Source: Levilactobacillus hammesii DSM 16381 (GTDB lineage: Bacteria; Bacillota; Bacilli; Lactobacillales; Lactobacillaceae). Taken from it: 34,599 nucleotides of DNA. Shown here in pieces: positions 22,156 to 29,287 of this stretch (the stretch's first letter is position 1; each line of letters starts with the position of its first letter). A program made the translations under genes and the position numbers. Under the pieces are notes generated by a model that did not search any database, was not told the DNA's origin, and was given only the letters and a program-made list of their open reading frames with translations. Where the stretch lies: assembly GCF_001434395.1 (NCBI RefSeq), contig NZ_AZFS01000062.1, positions 1 to 34,599 on the forward strand, given 5' to 3'.

Positions 22156-22704
22156 TTAATCCCGGTCATCTTCAATGACCGCCTCTTTTGTTTTAGACTT
22201 TACTTTATCCGGGAAGAGCCGCATCATGACTTGGTTAAAGAAGTCCGAAGCGTACCCGATCACAAAGATTCCCAGCAACATGGAGCCGTAGAGCTGGCCC
22301 ACGAAGAGCGGCCAGTTGTGCACCGAGATGTTGGTAATAATCAGCATCGTCGTTCCCCAGGCGATCAACCAGGCCGGTACGACCGTAAACTTCATGATGG
22401 TGCCCTGCAAGAAGAGTACCAGGAAGGTCATCAGACCAAACATCACAGCACTGGGCCAGAGCGGTGCGATGCCGGGCACCTGCAGGAGGCGAAAGGCAAT
22501 CAAGCCCCATACGATTCCCAGGGCAAAGCTAACCAGGATGTTCCAGAGCTTATCCTTAGGGAACCCCGCCCCAAAGAAGTACGACACGGCAACGAAGGCG
22601 GCGGACCCCATCCAGAGGGACAGGCCACCCATAATCAGGCTGTAAACCAGGGTGAACAGCCCCACGCCAATCGCATCGAACCAGACTTGTTTTCGAATTT
22701 TCAT
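22156..22704 (-). CDS. DUF1097-type integral membrane protein
   Basis: 182 aa with about six hydrophobic helices and a short charged C-terminal tail (KSKTKEAVIEDDRD). The helix pattern, including AFVAVSYFFGAGFPKDKLWN and FALGIVWGLIAF, matches DUF1097 proteins such as YcdZ, which have no proven function. ATG 22704 follows AAAGGGG. A cre-like sequence lies at 22721-22736, suggesting carbon control. It is a single gene with its own terminator. Confidence 0.8.
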   Translation of the reverse strand: MKIRKQVWFDAIGVGLFTLVYSLIMGGLSLWMGSAAFVAVSYFFGAGFPKDKLWNILVSFALGIVWGLIAFRLLQVPGIAPLWPSAVMFGLMTFLVLFLQGTIMKFTVVPAWLIAWGTTMLIITNISVHNWPLFVGQLYGSMLLGIFVIGYASDFFNQVMMRLFPDKVKSKTKEAVIEDDRD

Positions 22705-22720
22705 GAGCTACCCCTTTTAC

Positions 22721-22736
22721 GTTAAAACGTTTGCAT
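22721..22736. promoter_or_regulatory. cre-like box upstream of the DUF1097 gene
   Basis: On the minus strand ATGCAAACGTTTTAAC matches the lactobacillus-style consensus WTGNAANCGNWNNCAW at 14 of 16 positions. It lies just upstream of the ribosome binding site. Confidence 0.4.
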
Positions 22737-22877
22737 AATTTGTGTAATTGTCAGTTTACAGGATTAGCGGTAGGAGGGCAAGGAAAATAGGTAAAACGTT
22801 GTAACTTTTCTTCCCAACTCGTGTGAACAAGCCACGATTTAGCCGTCACCACCGCCTTTCAAGGACATTCATTTACA

Positions 22878-22914
22878 TTAATTATTAATTATTATCTGAT
22901 ATATTAATAATTAA
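22878..22914. repeat. AT-rich 12-bp inverted repeat
   Basis: TTAATTATTAAT (22878-22889) pairs perfectly with ATTAATAATTAA (22903-22914), in an extremely AT-rich stretch beside the terminator at 22913-22941. It could be an upstream-element or protein-binding site; no function is evident. Confidence 0.5.
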
Positions 22915-22941
22915 AAAGTCCCCACCGAAGTGCGGACTTTC
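22913..22941 (-). terminator. Terminator of the 184-aa membrane protein gene
   Basis: AAAGTCC (22915-22921) pairs with GGACTTT (22934-22940); on the minus strand it is followed by TTTTTAATT. Confidence 0.75.
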
Positions 22942-22952
22942 CACAATACCAC

Positions 22953-23507
22953 TCAATTTCGCTGATGCCGATCATGGCGCCGCTCGCGGCGATCCTGGCG
23001 TCGTTCCCGTGAGCGCTGCTGATTAACCGCATTGGCTCGCATTTCTGCAGGATACTGACGGCTGGCTAACCACCAGACACAGCCCCGCTGGACCAGTAAC
23101 GTCACGCCTAGGTAGAGCAGGAGCGTGACCGAACTTCCCGTCCATAATCGGTCGACGCCCAAGTGGCCGCCGATCCCCACGACCCACCAGACCAGCGTCA
23201 GCCAATTACCCTGACGCATCACGAGGCCCGCATCATTGACCCAAAAGCGGTAAGTCCAGGCTCGTAGCGCTGCGAAGGCCACCGCACTCACCAGGCTCAG
23301 GGTCCCGAAAAGGACGGCTTGTTGGGGCGCGATCTGTAGATGTTGTTTCGTAAATGCATCCCCGACCGAGGCGCCCCCTAGTAGAATAATTAAGATAAAG
23401 ACTTCCAGTTTAAATCGAATGACCCGCGGCTCTAATTGCCGCCTGATGACGACAAAGAGCAGCCAAGCTCCTAAAACTAAATTGGTTAAATCTAAGTTTT
23501 GCATCAT
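22953..23507 (-). CDS. DUF1453-like membrane protein with Arg-rich tail
   Basis: 184 aa, with about four or five membrane helices. The segment RAWTYRFWVNDAGLVMRQGN followed by LTLVWWVVGIGGHLGVD recalls DUF1453/CcdC-like proteins, where an RxW-D-G-RxG stretch precedes a helix. The last 25 residues are extremely basic (RSRERRQDRRERRHDRHQRN) and may bind nucleic acid or lipid head groups. ATG choice is 23507 or the next codon; AAAGGAG precedes both and fits the second better. A dyad GACGGT-CTC-ACCGTC (23528-23542) lies in the leader and TATAAT at 23567-23562. Confidence 0.7.
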   Translation of the reverse strand: MMQNLDLTNLVLGAWLLFVVIRRQLEPRVIRFKLEVFILIILLGGASVGDAFTKQHLQIAPQQAVLFGTLSLVSAVAFAALRAWTYRFWVNDAGLVMRQGNWLTLVWWVVGIGGHLGVDRLWTGSSVTLLLYLGVTLLVQRGCVWWLASRQYPAEMRANAVNQQRSRERRQDRRERRHDRHQRN

Positions 23508-23561
23508 GATCTCCTTTAGTCTTACTTGACGGTCTCACCGTCTAAAATGATGTGCCCTGAT

Positions 23562-23567
23562 ATTATA
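23562..23567 (-). promoter_or_regulatory. -10 box of the DUF1453-like gene
   Basis: TATAAT on the minus strand with no clear -35. The hairpin-forming dyad GACGGT-CTC-ACCGTC at 23528-23542 follows it in the leader. The rest of 23568-23712 shows nothing else. Confidence 0.45.
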
Positions 23568-23712
23568 CTGCACCACTCGCAAAATAAAAGAAGTAATAAC
23601 ACTAACCCCACACGGTTAATTAACTTATCATGACTCACCAATATTCCTCGATTACGACAATCATGACTTCTCAAGCTGCTACTTTTCTGATACACACTTC
23701 AATTCTGATCTC

Positions 23713-23738
23713 AAAAAGGGCCAGGATATTCCCAGCCC
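23713..23738 (-). terminator. Terminator of the GATase1 gene
   Basis: On the minus strand GGGCTGG pairs with CCTGGCCC (two wobbles) around GAATAT, followed by TTTTTG. Confidence 0.65.
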
Positions 23739-23771
23739 ATTTCTAAATTCTATTCACCTAACACACTGAGC

Positions 23772-24437
23772 CTACGCCGTAATGTAATCCAGCATCTGAA
23801 ATATCGCATGCTGATTCTCTACGGGCACCGGTGTCGCCAAAATATCCGCCGCCGTTTGTCTCAGGACAGAGCCCTGAATATAGGGAAAATCATTGACCAC
23901 CATTTCCCGCACATTATCCGGCTCCGGCTCAAGGTGGAACTGCAAGCCTATAACCCGCCGATTCAGAATAAAGCCCTGATTAGCCACGTCCTCATTGGAA
24001 AATAACAGTTGCGCGCCGTCTGGAATTGCAAACATCTCCTCGTGCCAATGCAAAACGGTCAACTGCGAGGGCAAATCCGGAATAACTGCGCTCTGGCGGT
24101 AGACCGGCCCCCAACCAACTTCCTTAACAGGCGCCTTGCTGACAGGGTATCCCAACGTTTTGGTAATCTGCTGTGCACCGTAACAGACCCCAAATAAGGG
24201 AACGTTACGCGCCAGTAGCGTCTGAATCAAGACACGTTCTTGCCGAATCCAGGGCATATCGTCGTTGGGACTCATCGGTCCACCTAAAATAACTAACAGA
24301 TCAGTCTCATCTGCTGTTGGCAAATGCCCGAACTGGTAAGGGTGATAGATATACATGGCATGCCCGCGTTGTCGAGCCCAAGTAGCAATCGCACCGGGTC
24401 CCTCGTTAGGCGTGTGTTGCAAAACATTTATGCGCAT
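23772..24437 (-). CDS. Class I glutamine amidotransferase-like protein
   Basis: 221 aa with a complete GATase1 triad: Cys85 in the nucleophile elbow FGVCYGAQQ, and His168 and Glu170 in LQFHLEPEP. The GGPMSPND segment forms the oxyanion strand. It is a stand-alone GuaA-like amidotransferase domain with no synthase partner, as in YfeJ/YLR126C-type proteins or gamma-glutamyl hydrolases. The true substrate is unknown. ATG 24437 follows AAAGGATT; an upstream in-frame ATG at 24485 has no ribosome binding site and overlaps the promoter, TGG-TATAAT at 24508-24503. Confidence 0.85.
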   Translation of the reverse strand: MRINVLQHTPNEGPGAIATWARQRGHAMYIYHPYQFGHLPTADETDLLVILGGPMSPNDDMPWIRQERVLIQTLLARNVPLFGVCYGAQQITKTLGYPVSKAPVKEVGWGPVYRQSAVIPDLPSQLTVLHWHEEMFAIPDGAQLLFSNEDVANQGFILNRRVIGLQFHLEPEPDNVREMVVNDFPYIQGSVLRQTAADILATPVPVENQHAIFQMLDYITA

Positions 24438-24502
24438 GATAATCCTTTCTATCGACGGCAATGTTGGCATGGGTATCGCCTGCAAATCCCCAAGATGGCG
24501 TT

Positions 24503-24510
24503 ATTATACC
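24503..24510 (-). promoter_or_regulatory. Extended -10 promoter of the GATase1 gene
   Basis: TGG-TATAAT on the minus strand lies between the AlkC stop codon (24520) and the GATase1 start (24437). Confidence 0.55.
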
Positions 24511-24519
24511 ATATTTCAC

Positions 24520-25611
24520 TTACACTTCAGCGTGAAGGTCCACCTGGGCTGCCGCCACCGGTTGGGTGTTCACCAGCAATTCAATACGATGCTGACCAGG
24601 GTAAAGCTTACGGGTCGTGAGCTGTTGCCATTTGATCTTGACCGTTCCCTGTAGCGTTTGCCCCGGCTTAATCTGAGCTCGCTTGATGAAAAAGTCTTTA
24701 ACGCCGGCCGCCTGATGCAATCGAACGTAGTGGACGCGATAGCCCAGGTATACCGGTAACTCGGTTGCTGCTGATGACTGCACCGCATAGGTTAAGGCGG
24801 TCCGGCCACCAATCGTCACGGCTTGCTGCGCTGGTGCTAGGTCTACAGTCATTGACTGGCCAGCCGTCAACGCATAGCCCTGTAGAGCCAAGGCTTCTGG
24901 CTGGCCCTGTTTAAAGAGGGTTCGTAGCCCCCGAGTGAGAATCCAATCCGTTTGCGACCGCTGTCCCCAATGACGCTGTGCAAAGGCAATCACGACGGCG
25001 GGATTGTCCTTACTGATGTCATTGAGGTTATTGGCAACGGACTTTTGGACGTAGTCGCTCTCATCCGCAATTAGGTTTTCCAGGATCGCCATCACCGGGG
25101 CCGGGTCAGCCATGAATTGTGGCAACCGCATCCCCCAAGGCAGCCGGGGCCGGATTCCCTCACTCGCCAACCGCCGCACGGCAGCATCCGAACTATGCGA
25201 CCATGCGGTCATCCGTTGGCAAGTCCGTTGCGGTTCCTTGAGCAGGAACGGTCTAATGGCAAACTCGCTACTGGAGTATCGCGTCAGTTCAGCCAGCAAG
25301 TCCATGGCCGTTTGCCAGTGGTTCAAGCCATACTGGGCCACATAATTAGGCAGACAGATGCCAGACAGACCCGTGAAGTCCGGTGCAATCTGCCGCAGGA
25401 TCGGCGCCGCTTCTTCAAAATCGGTCGGCAACTGCTGATGGAGCGCCACGGTGATCCGATTGCGGCGTTCCATCAGTTTGAGGTCAGCCCAATCCGTCGT
25501 GAGACACGCCGCTTGAAAGCGAGCAACGCTAAAAGCCGGCAGTGCGCGGTGAACCTGCGTGCCTAATTTGGTGATAAATGTTTCTGAGTAGATATCTTTT
25601 AAGTCAGCCAA
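24520..25611 (-). CDS. AlkC-type DNA glycosylase with C-terminal Ig-like domain
   Basis: 363 aa. Residues about 1-235 are HEAT-like helical repeats of the AlkC/AlkD DNA alkylation-repair superfamily, with the AlkC motifs SSEFAIRPFL and SVANNLNDISKDNP. AlkC removes 3-methyladenine and related alkylated bases without flipping them. The C-terminal 110 residues (about 250-363) form a beta-rich domain, consistent with the Ig-like DNA-binding domain described in AlkC proteins. The start is TTG 25611, 9 nt after GAGGAG. It is independent of ada/alkA-type genes; neighbours are a GATase1 gene and a short-chain dehydrogenase. Confidence 0.85.
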   Translation of the reverse strand: MADLKDIYSETFITKLGTQVHRALPAFSVARFQAACLTTDWADLKLMERRNRITVALHQQLPTDFEEAAPILRQIAPDFTGLSGICLPNYVAQYGLNHWQTAMDLLAELTRYSSSEFAIRPFLLKEPQRTCQRMTAWSHSSDAAVRRLASEGIRPRLPWGMRLPQFMADPAPVMAILENLIADESDYVQKSVANNLNDISKDNPAVVIAFAQRHWGQRSQTDWILTRGLRTLFKQGQPEALALQGYALTAGQSMTVDLAPAQQAVTIGGRTALTYAVQSSAATELPVYLGYRVHYVRLHQAAGVKDFFIKRAQIKPGQTLQGTVKIKWQQLTTRKLYPGQHRIELLVNTQPVAAAQVDLHAEV

Positions 25612-25683
25612 TCCTCATCACTCCTCGTTCTGCATCATGATCATACCTTTTTCAAACACAGGGCACTAGACCTATTCTAAAGA

Positions 25684-25699
25684 TGTTTCACATGAAACA
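25684..25699. promoter_or_regulatory. parS-like 16-bp site, copy 5
   Basis: TGTTTCACATGAAACA, flanked by AGA and TCT so that the inverted repeat extends two further bases on each side. It lies in the 148-bp gap between the short-chain dehydrogenase terminator and the AlkC gene. Confidence 0.6.
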
Positions 25700-25711
25700 T
25701 CTCGACCACTC

Positions 25712-25744
25712 AAAAAATGGGCCCAACAAGGTGTCAGGCCCACT
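25712..25744 (-). terminator. Terminator of the short-chain dehydrogenase gene
   Basis: On the minus strand TGGGCC pairs with GGCCCA around a 12-nt loop, then TTTTTTG. Confidence 0.8.
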
Positions 25745-25759
25745 TCATGATTCTTAAGT

Positions 25760-26608
25760 TTATTCGGGTTGATCAGCCGAAATGGAGAGATCCCGTTCCG
25801 CCTTGAATTCACCCAGAGATTTCTCATACTTGGCGATGGCCATGTCCGAAGCAAACTTGCCGAGGGGTAAGTGTAGGGGCAGATCAGCCGCGTGGTTGGT
25901 GACTTGGTCGTAGATAATCGCTGCGGCCTTGTCGGGATCGCCGGCTTCATGGTGCGCACCGGTCTTACTTCCTTCAATACTGTCCGCGAACTGCTGGTAA
26001 GCCGCAATCTTAGGCATTGCCTTTTGAGACGAACGCCCCGCCCAATCGGTTCGGAAGCCACTTGGTTCGATCAACATGAACTTAATCCCCTGATCGGCCA
26101 CTTCCTGCGCCAGGGAATCCGTGATTCCTTCAACGGCGTGCTTGGTACCGTGGTAGAACGATAAGGTTGGGAAGGAAGCCAGCCCAGCAATGGAGGAGAA
26201 GTTCACAATGATCCCGGACTTTTGGGCCCGCATCGTAGGCAGGACAGCCCGAGTCATGTCAACCAAGCCCCAGACGTTCACGTCAAACATGTAGCGAACG
26301 GCGTCCCGATCACTTTCCTCAAAGGTCCCGAAGTAACCCAAGCCGGCGTTGTTAATCAAGACATCGAGGCCGCCAAATTTATCGTTAACGGCCTTCACCG
26401 TTGCCGCAATCTCATCTTGCTTGGTCACGTCTAACGTCTGCTTTAAAATTTGGCCGTGATCATACTGGTCCAGGTAGGCCAATTGGTCGGTGTGCCGGGC
26501 CGTTGCCACCAGGTTCACATCATCCTTTTGCGCCAAGTAAATGGCCAAGGATTTCCCAAAACCCGTTGAAGTTCCCGTAATTACCCATGTTTTTGTCAAA
26601 TCAATCAC
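25760..26608 (-). CDS. Short-chain dehydrogenase/reductase
   Basis: 282 aa (from GTG 26608), a classical SDR with Rossmann motif TGTSTGFG (11-18), the NNAG motif at 86-89, and catalytic Ser139, Tyr152 and Lys156 (FYHGTK). It likely reduces a carbonyl with NAD(P)H; the substrate is unknown. The start is uncertain: AGGAG is only one base before the GTG, while TTG at codon 4 (26599) has a 10-nt spacing and still leaves the whole Rossmann fold. The promoter has a 19-bp spacer and the same TATGCT -10 as the MerR-controlled aldo/keto reductase, suggesting regulation by a MerR-type activator. It is monocistronic. Confidence 0.9.
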   Translation of the reverse strand: MIDLTKTWVITGTSTGFGKSLAIYLAQKDDVNLVATARHTDQLAYLDQYDHGQILKQTLDVTKQDEIAATVKAVNDKFGGLDVLINNAGLGYFGTFEESDRDAVRYMFDVNVWGLVDMTRAVLPTMRAQKSGIIVNFSSIAGLASFPTLSFYHGTKHAVEGITDSLAQEVADQGIKFMLIEPSGFRTDWAGRSSQKAMPKIAAYQQFADSIEGSKTGAHHEAGDPDKAAAIIYDQVTNHAADLPLHLPLGKFASDMAIAKYEKSLGEFKAERDLSISADQPE

Positions 26609-26631
26609 GCTCCTAAATTTTGAATGACCCC

Positions 26632-26662
26632 AGCATACTACCTAGAGTCGGGTTGAGGTCAA
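26632..26662 (-). promoter_or_regulatory. MerR-type promoter of the short-chain dehydrogenase
   Basis: On the minus strand TTGACC (26662-26657), 19-bp spacer and TATGCT (26637-26632), with an imperfect dyad ACCTCAAC / CTCTAGGT in the spacer. Confidence 0.6.
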
Positions 26663-26731
26663 GCAAAAAGGTTGCGCAACATCATTTAAATCTGCTCGAC
26701 TGCGACGGCACCGGTCCCAATCCTAATTAGC

Positions 26732-27190
26732 TTAGCGAATCGCGTACTTCCAAGAATGATAGTACGTGTAGATCCCGGCGGAGGACATGTACTTCACAGT
26801 CTTGCCTTTGATCTTCTTGGTGCCCGTGTAGAAGAAGTTAAAGTCATCCTCGTAGGCCGCGTAGAAGCCAAACATCTTTTTATGGCTCACCGTCTGCCGG
26901 TAAACGTAAAGCTTCTTCCCGGTCAGGGTCTGTTGATGCTGCCACTTGCCCTTCTTGTGTTGCCGGTAATACCACTTGACCTGGTGCTTCTTCACGATGA
27001 TCTTGTTGGCCCCGATATTACTGTCCCAGTTGTACCAGGTTCCCCGCGACCGCACCGGCGTGGTGTGCGTGTATTTTATGCCATGCAAGGTCTTCGGCGA
27101 TCTTGCTGCGGCGGGTTGCGTGGTGCCGACGATGCCACCCGTTACCCCCACAATCATCAGTGCACCGAGCCAAATAAACTTCTTAAACAT
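26732..27190 (-). CDS. Small secreted basic protein
   Basis: 152 aa with a clear signal peptide: MFKKF, hydrophobic core about 7-22, and an AAA-R cleavage region near residue 28. The mature part is rich in Lys, Tyr, His and Trp (KWYYRQHKKGKWQHQQ) and lacks Cys and anchoring motifs, so it is probably secreted or electrostatically bound to the cell wall. Such proteins are common in lactobacilli without known function. ATG 27190 follows TAGGGATG. TATAAT lies at about 27262-27257 on the minus strand. No obvious terminator follows the stop. Confidence 0.8.
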   Translation of the reverse strand: MFKKFIWLGALMIVGVTGGIVGTTQPAAARSPKTLHGIKYTHTTPVRSRGTWYNWDSNIGANKIIVKKHQVKWYYRQHKKGKWQHQQTLTGKKLYVYRQTVSHKKMFGFYAAYEDDFNFFYTGTKKIKGKTVKYMSSAGIYTYYHSWKYAIR

Positions 27191-27297
27191 AACATCCCTA
27201 CTTCCCGTATTTATGTACTTTGAGGCAGGCTCTCGTTGAACCGCCACCTCATTTTTGAATTATACACACCGCCGATGACACATTATGTCGTTCCATC

Positions 27298-27331
27298 AAA
27301 AAACGACGTGATTTTGGTCAATAAAATCACG
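27298..27331 (-). terminator. Terminator of the GntR-ADP-ribosylglycohydrolase operon
   Basis: CGTGATTTT (27307-27315) pairs perfectly with AAAATCACG (27323-27331), followed on the minus strand by a T-run (27303-27298). Confidence 0.8.
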
Positions 27332-27381
27332 CCGCGGTTCCTTATTTATTTAGTTGTAGTGCGGTGCTAATAATCCCAAGA

Positions 27382-28386
27382 CTAGTTCGTCTTAAAACTC
27401 AAAATCTGATCGGCGTAGGCCGTGATGTCATGCTGAGGGTTCTCCTGGTCAATGGTTTGACGCCATTCAGGATCAATAGCGGCCACGCCATTCTTAGCCC
27501 CGCAGATTGCCGTTGCCATCGCACCAATCGTATCGGTATCGCCACCAAGGTTGGCACAGAGTAGCGCGCAGGTCTTAACATCCTGGGCATAGTAGGCAAT
27601 CGCTAAAGCGGCTGGAATACTTTCCGAAATCATAGTCCCGGTCCCCACGACCTCATAGATAGCCTGACTGAATTTCACTTCATCATCGCTAAATTCATGA
27701 GCTAAACGGACACCCAGTAACAGGCGATCGTGCGTCTTAGCCGCCCAAGTTGGCTGGCCCAGGTGGTAGCCCAGGTCGTTGGCATTGAGCGCGTAGGTAA
27801 TGATGTCATCCCAGTCATAGTCCGCCATTGCGGCCGTTACCGCCCCGGCAATCATGCTGGCCCCACTCACGGCAACATCGCTGGAATGGGTGATTCGGCT
27901 GACCTCATAGACCATCTGAACCAACTCATTGATCTGATCAGGGGTAAATAACGTCCCAATTGGCGCAATCCGCATCCCGGCACCATTGGTCAGGGCCGTT
28001 GCCGTCACTGGCGCGGGGTCTTGCCCTGCCTTGATCGCCTTCAATGCGGCCTTACTGCTGGGTCCCAGAATATTGTTATCCCAAGCGCCCACGGCATCGG
28101 CCCAGGCCATTACGTGCTTAACCAGATTTTTTTGATCCGGTTGCCAGTCGGTCTCAATCAGGGAGTCCAAAATGGCTAAGGCCTGATTGGTATCGTCCGT
28201 GTACTGCCCCTTGGTGAAGTTCAGGGCAATATCGTTGTTCTGTGGCCCATCCAAGAATTTGGTGATTAAACCGCCAAATTGTTGGCGAATCTTTTCAACC
28301 GGCCACAGCTCGGAGGGCATCCCCATGGCGTCCCCGATGGCTTGTCCGTAAAGCGTTCCTAATACTTTATCTCGATTTCTTTTCAT
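27382..28386 (-). CDS. ADP-ribosylglycohydrolase family protein
   Basis: 334 aa of the DraG/ARH family, which hydrolyses N- or O-glycosidic ADP-ribose bonds in a di-metal site. Metal-binding motifs are in place: GDAMGMPSE (18-26), YTDDT (62-66) and LGGDTDTIGAM (280-290). Targets may be ADP-ribosylated proteins, tRNA-derived or free nucleoside substrates. ATG 28386 follows AAAGGAAA with about 9 nt; an in-frame extension to 28482 lies within the upstream gene and has no ribosome binding site. It starts 19 nt after the GntR regulator stop, forming an operon. Confidence 0.9.
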   Translation of the reverse strand: MKRNRDKVLGTLYGQAIGDAMGMPSELWPVEKIRQQFGGLITKFLDGPQNNDIALNFTKGQYTDDTNQALAILDSLIETDWQPDQKNLVKHVMAWADAVGAWDNNILGPSSKAALKAIKAGQDPAPVTATALTNGAGMRIAPIGTLFTPDQINELVQMVYEVSRITHSSDVAVSGASMIAGAVTAAMADYDWDDIITYALNANDLGYHLGQPTWAAKTHDRLLLGVRLAHEFSDDEVKFSQAIYEVVGTGTMISESIPAALAIAYYAQDVKTCALLCANLGGDTDTIGAMATAICGAKNGVAAIDPEWRQTIDQENPQHDITAYADQILSFKTN

Positions 28387-28405
28387 CAAATGACTTTCCT
28401 TTCTC

Positions 28406-29101
28406 TTAAACCCCAACGACAAATTTAAAATTAGATTGGCTACTGTAGATGACCTTAATGGTTTCAACCAGGTCATTTTCACTGGTCCTGACTTGGCCGG
28501 TCACCTGTAATAATGGCTGTTGCGCCTCCACCTCTAACAAGGTTGCTTGTTCGGCAGTCGGCATGATTGGTGAGACCAATAGGTTAGCCGTTGCCGGGTA
28601 AACGTTGAATTTCTTTCTTAAGGTCTGATACAAAGACTGTTGGGCAAAATCAACCTGGTCCAGCCCCGGAAAAGCCGTGAGATCCAGGTGAGACTCATCT
28701 AGAGTCAGCTGAATCGTGTTGCCCCCGGTGTTAATTCCCCGCAACCGTTGTAGGACCAGCTCTTGGTCGTCAACAATCTCTTTTTTCAAAACCTTCGTGA
28801 CGGGTTCCGCGCCCATCTGTAAGGCGTAGTCGGAAAATCCCTTAAAATTAAACATATCAATCTTGGGATTCTTCTGCTTAACAAAGCTGCCTTTACCCTG
28901 AACCCGATCAATCATCTGTAAGTCTTCCAAATCCTTTAACGCTTTTTGAATGGTTGAGCGTGTTACGCCGTACTGTTCCGCATAGTCGGCTTCAGAGGGG
29001 AGCTGATCGCCGGTCTTCATGCCCTTTAAAATAGCGCTCTGAATATCGGCAACGATTTGTGCCCGTACGCTTTGATTACGTTTTCGTTTAATAATGGCCA
29101 T
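28406..29101 (-). CDS. GntR-family regulator, HutC/UTRA type
   Basis: 231 aa. The N-terminal winged helix-turn-helix (about 10-75: GMKTGDQLPSEADYAEQYGVTRSTIQKAL) is followed by a UTRA ligand domain (about 90-231), the HutC subgroup whose effectors are often sugar phosphates or nucleosides. The ATG at 29101 is about 9 nt after AAGGAA; an ATG at 29110 is too close to it. Its gene leads the ADP-ribosylglycohydrolase gene, so it probably regulates the operon itself through the perfect 18-bp palindrome at 29125-29142. The promoter overlaps a cre-like box. Confidence 0.9.
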   Translation of the reverse strand: MAIIKRKRNQSVRAQIVADIQSAILKGMKTGDQLPSEADYAEQYGVTRSTIQKALKDLEDLQMIDRVQGKGSFVKQKNPKIDMFNFKGFSDYALQMGAEPVTKVLKKEIVDDQELVLQRLRGINTGGNTIQLTLDESHLDLTAFPGLDQVDFAQQSLYQTLRKKFNVYPATANLLVSPIMPTAEQATLLEVEAQQPLLQVTGQVRTSENDLVETIKVIYSSQSNFKFVVGV

Positions 29102-29124
29102 CTTGATCATTCCTTAAATTCGAT

Positions 29125-29142
29125 TACTTGAGTACTCAAGTA
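29125..29142. promoter_or_regulatory. GntR operator: perfect 18-bp palindrome
   Basis: TACTTGAGTACTCAAGTA lies at the transcript start just downstream of the -10 of the GntR operon. Confidence 0.75.
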
Positions 29143-29143
29143 C

Positions 29144-29180
29144 ATCATAACCGCTTATCCAAAAATGTCAAGCGCTTACA
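29144..29180 (-). promoter_or_regulatory. Promoter of the GntR operon overlapping a cre-like box
   Basis: On the minus strand TTGACA (29171-29166), 16-bp spacer and TATGAT (29149-29144). The sequence TGTAAGCGCTTGACA (29180-29166), a cre match at 12 of 14 positions, overlaps the -35, suggesting CcpA repression. Confidence 0.65.
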
Positions 29181-29221
29181 ATCGCATTATTCCAGCACTT
29201 AGTCGCCGAATTTCGCTGACC

Positions 29222-29260
29222 AAAAAGCCAGCTACGCGTGAACACACGTAACTGGCTAGC
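29222..29260 (-). terminator. Terminator of the EF-G-like GTPase gene
   Basis: GCCAGCTACG (29227-29236) pairs with CGTAACTGGC (29247-29256), one wobble, followed on the minus strand by TTTTTG. Confidence 0.8.
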
Positions 29261-29287
29261 TTCACAATTTTAGTTTAAAAACGATGA

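Noticed and set aside
22231-22725. 164-aa plus-strand frame opposite the DUF1097 gene
   Set aside because: It is a charged shadow of a hydrophobic membrane protein and has no ribosome binding site.
29168-29180. Independent cre box on the plus strand near the GntR promoter
   Set aside because: It is the same near-palindrome already described with the GntR promoter; counting it twice would be redundant.
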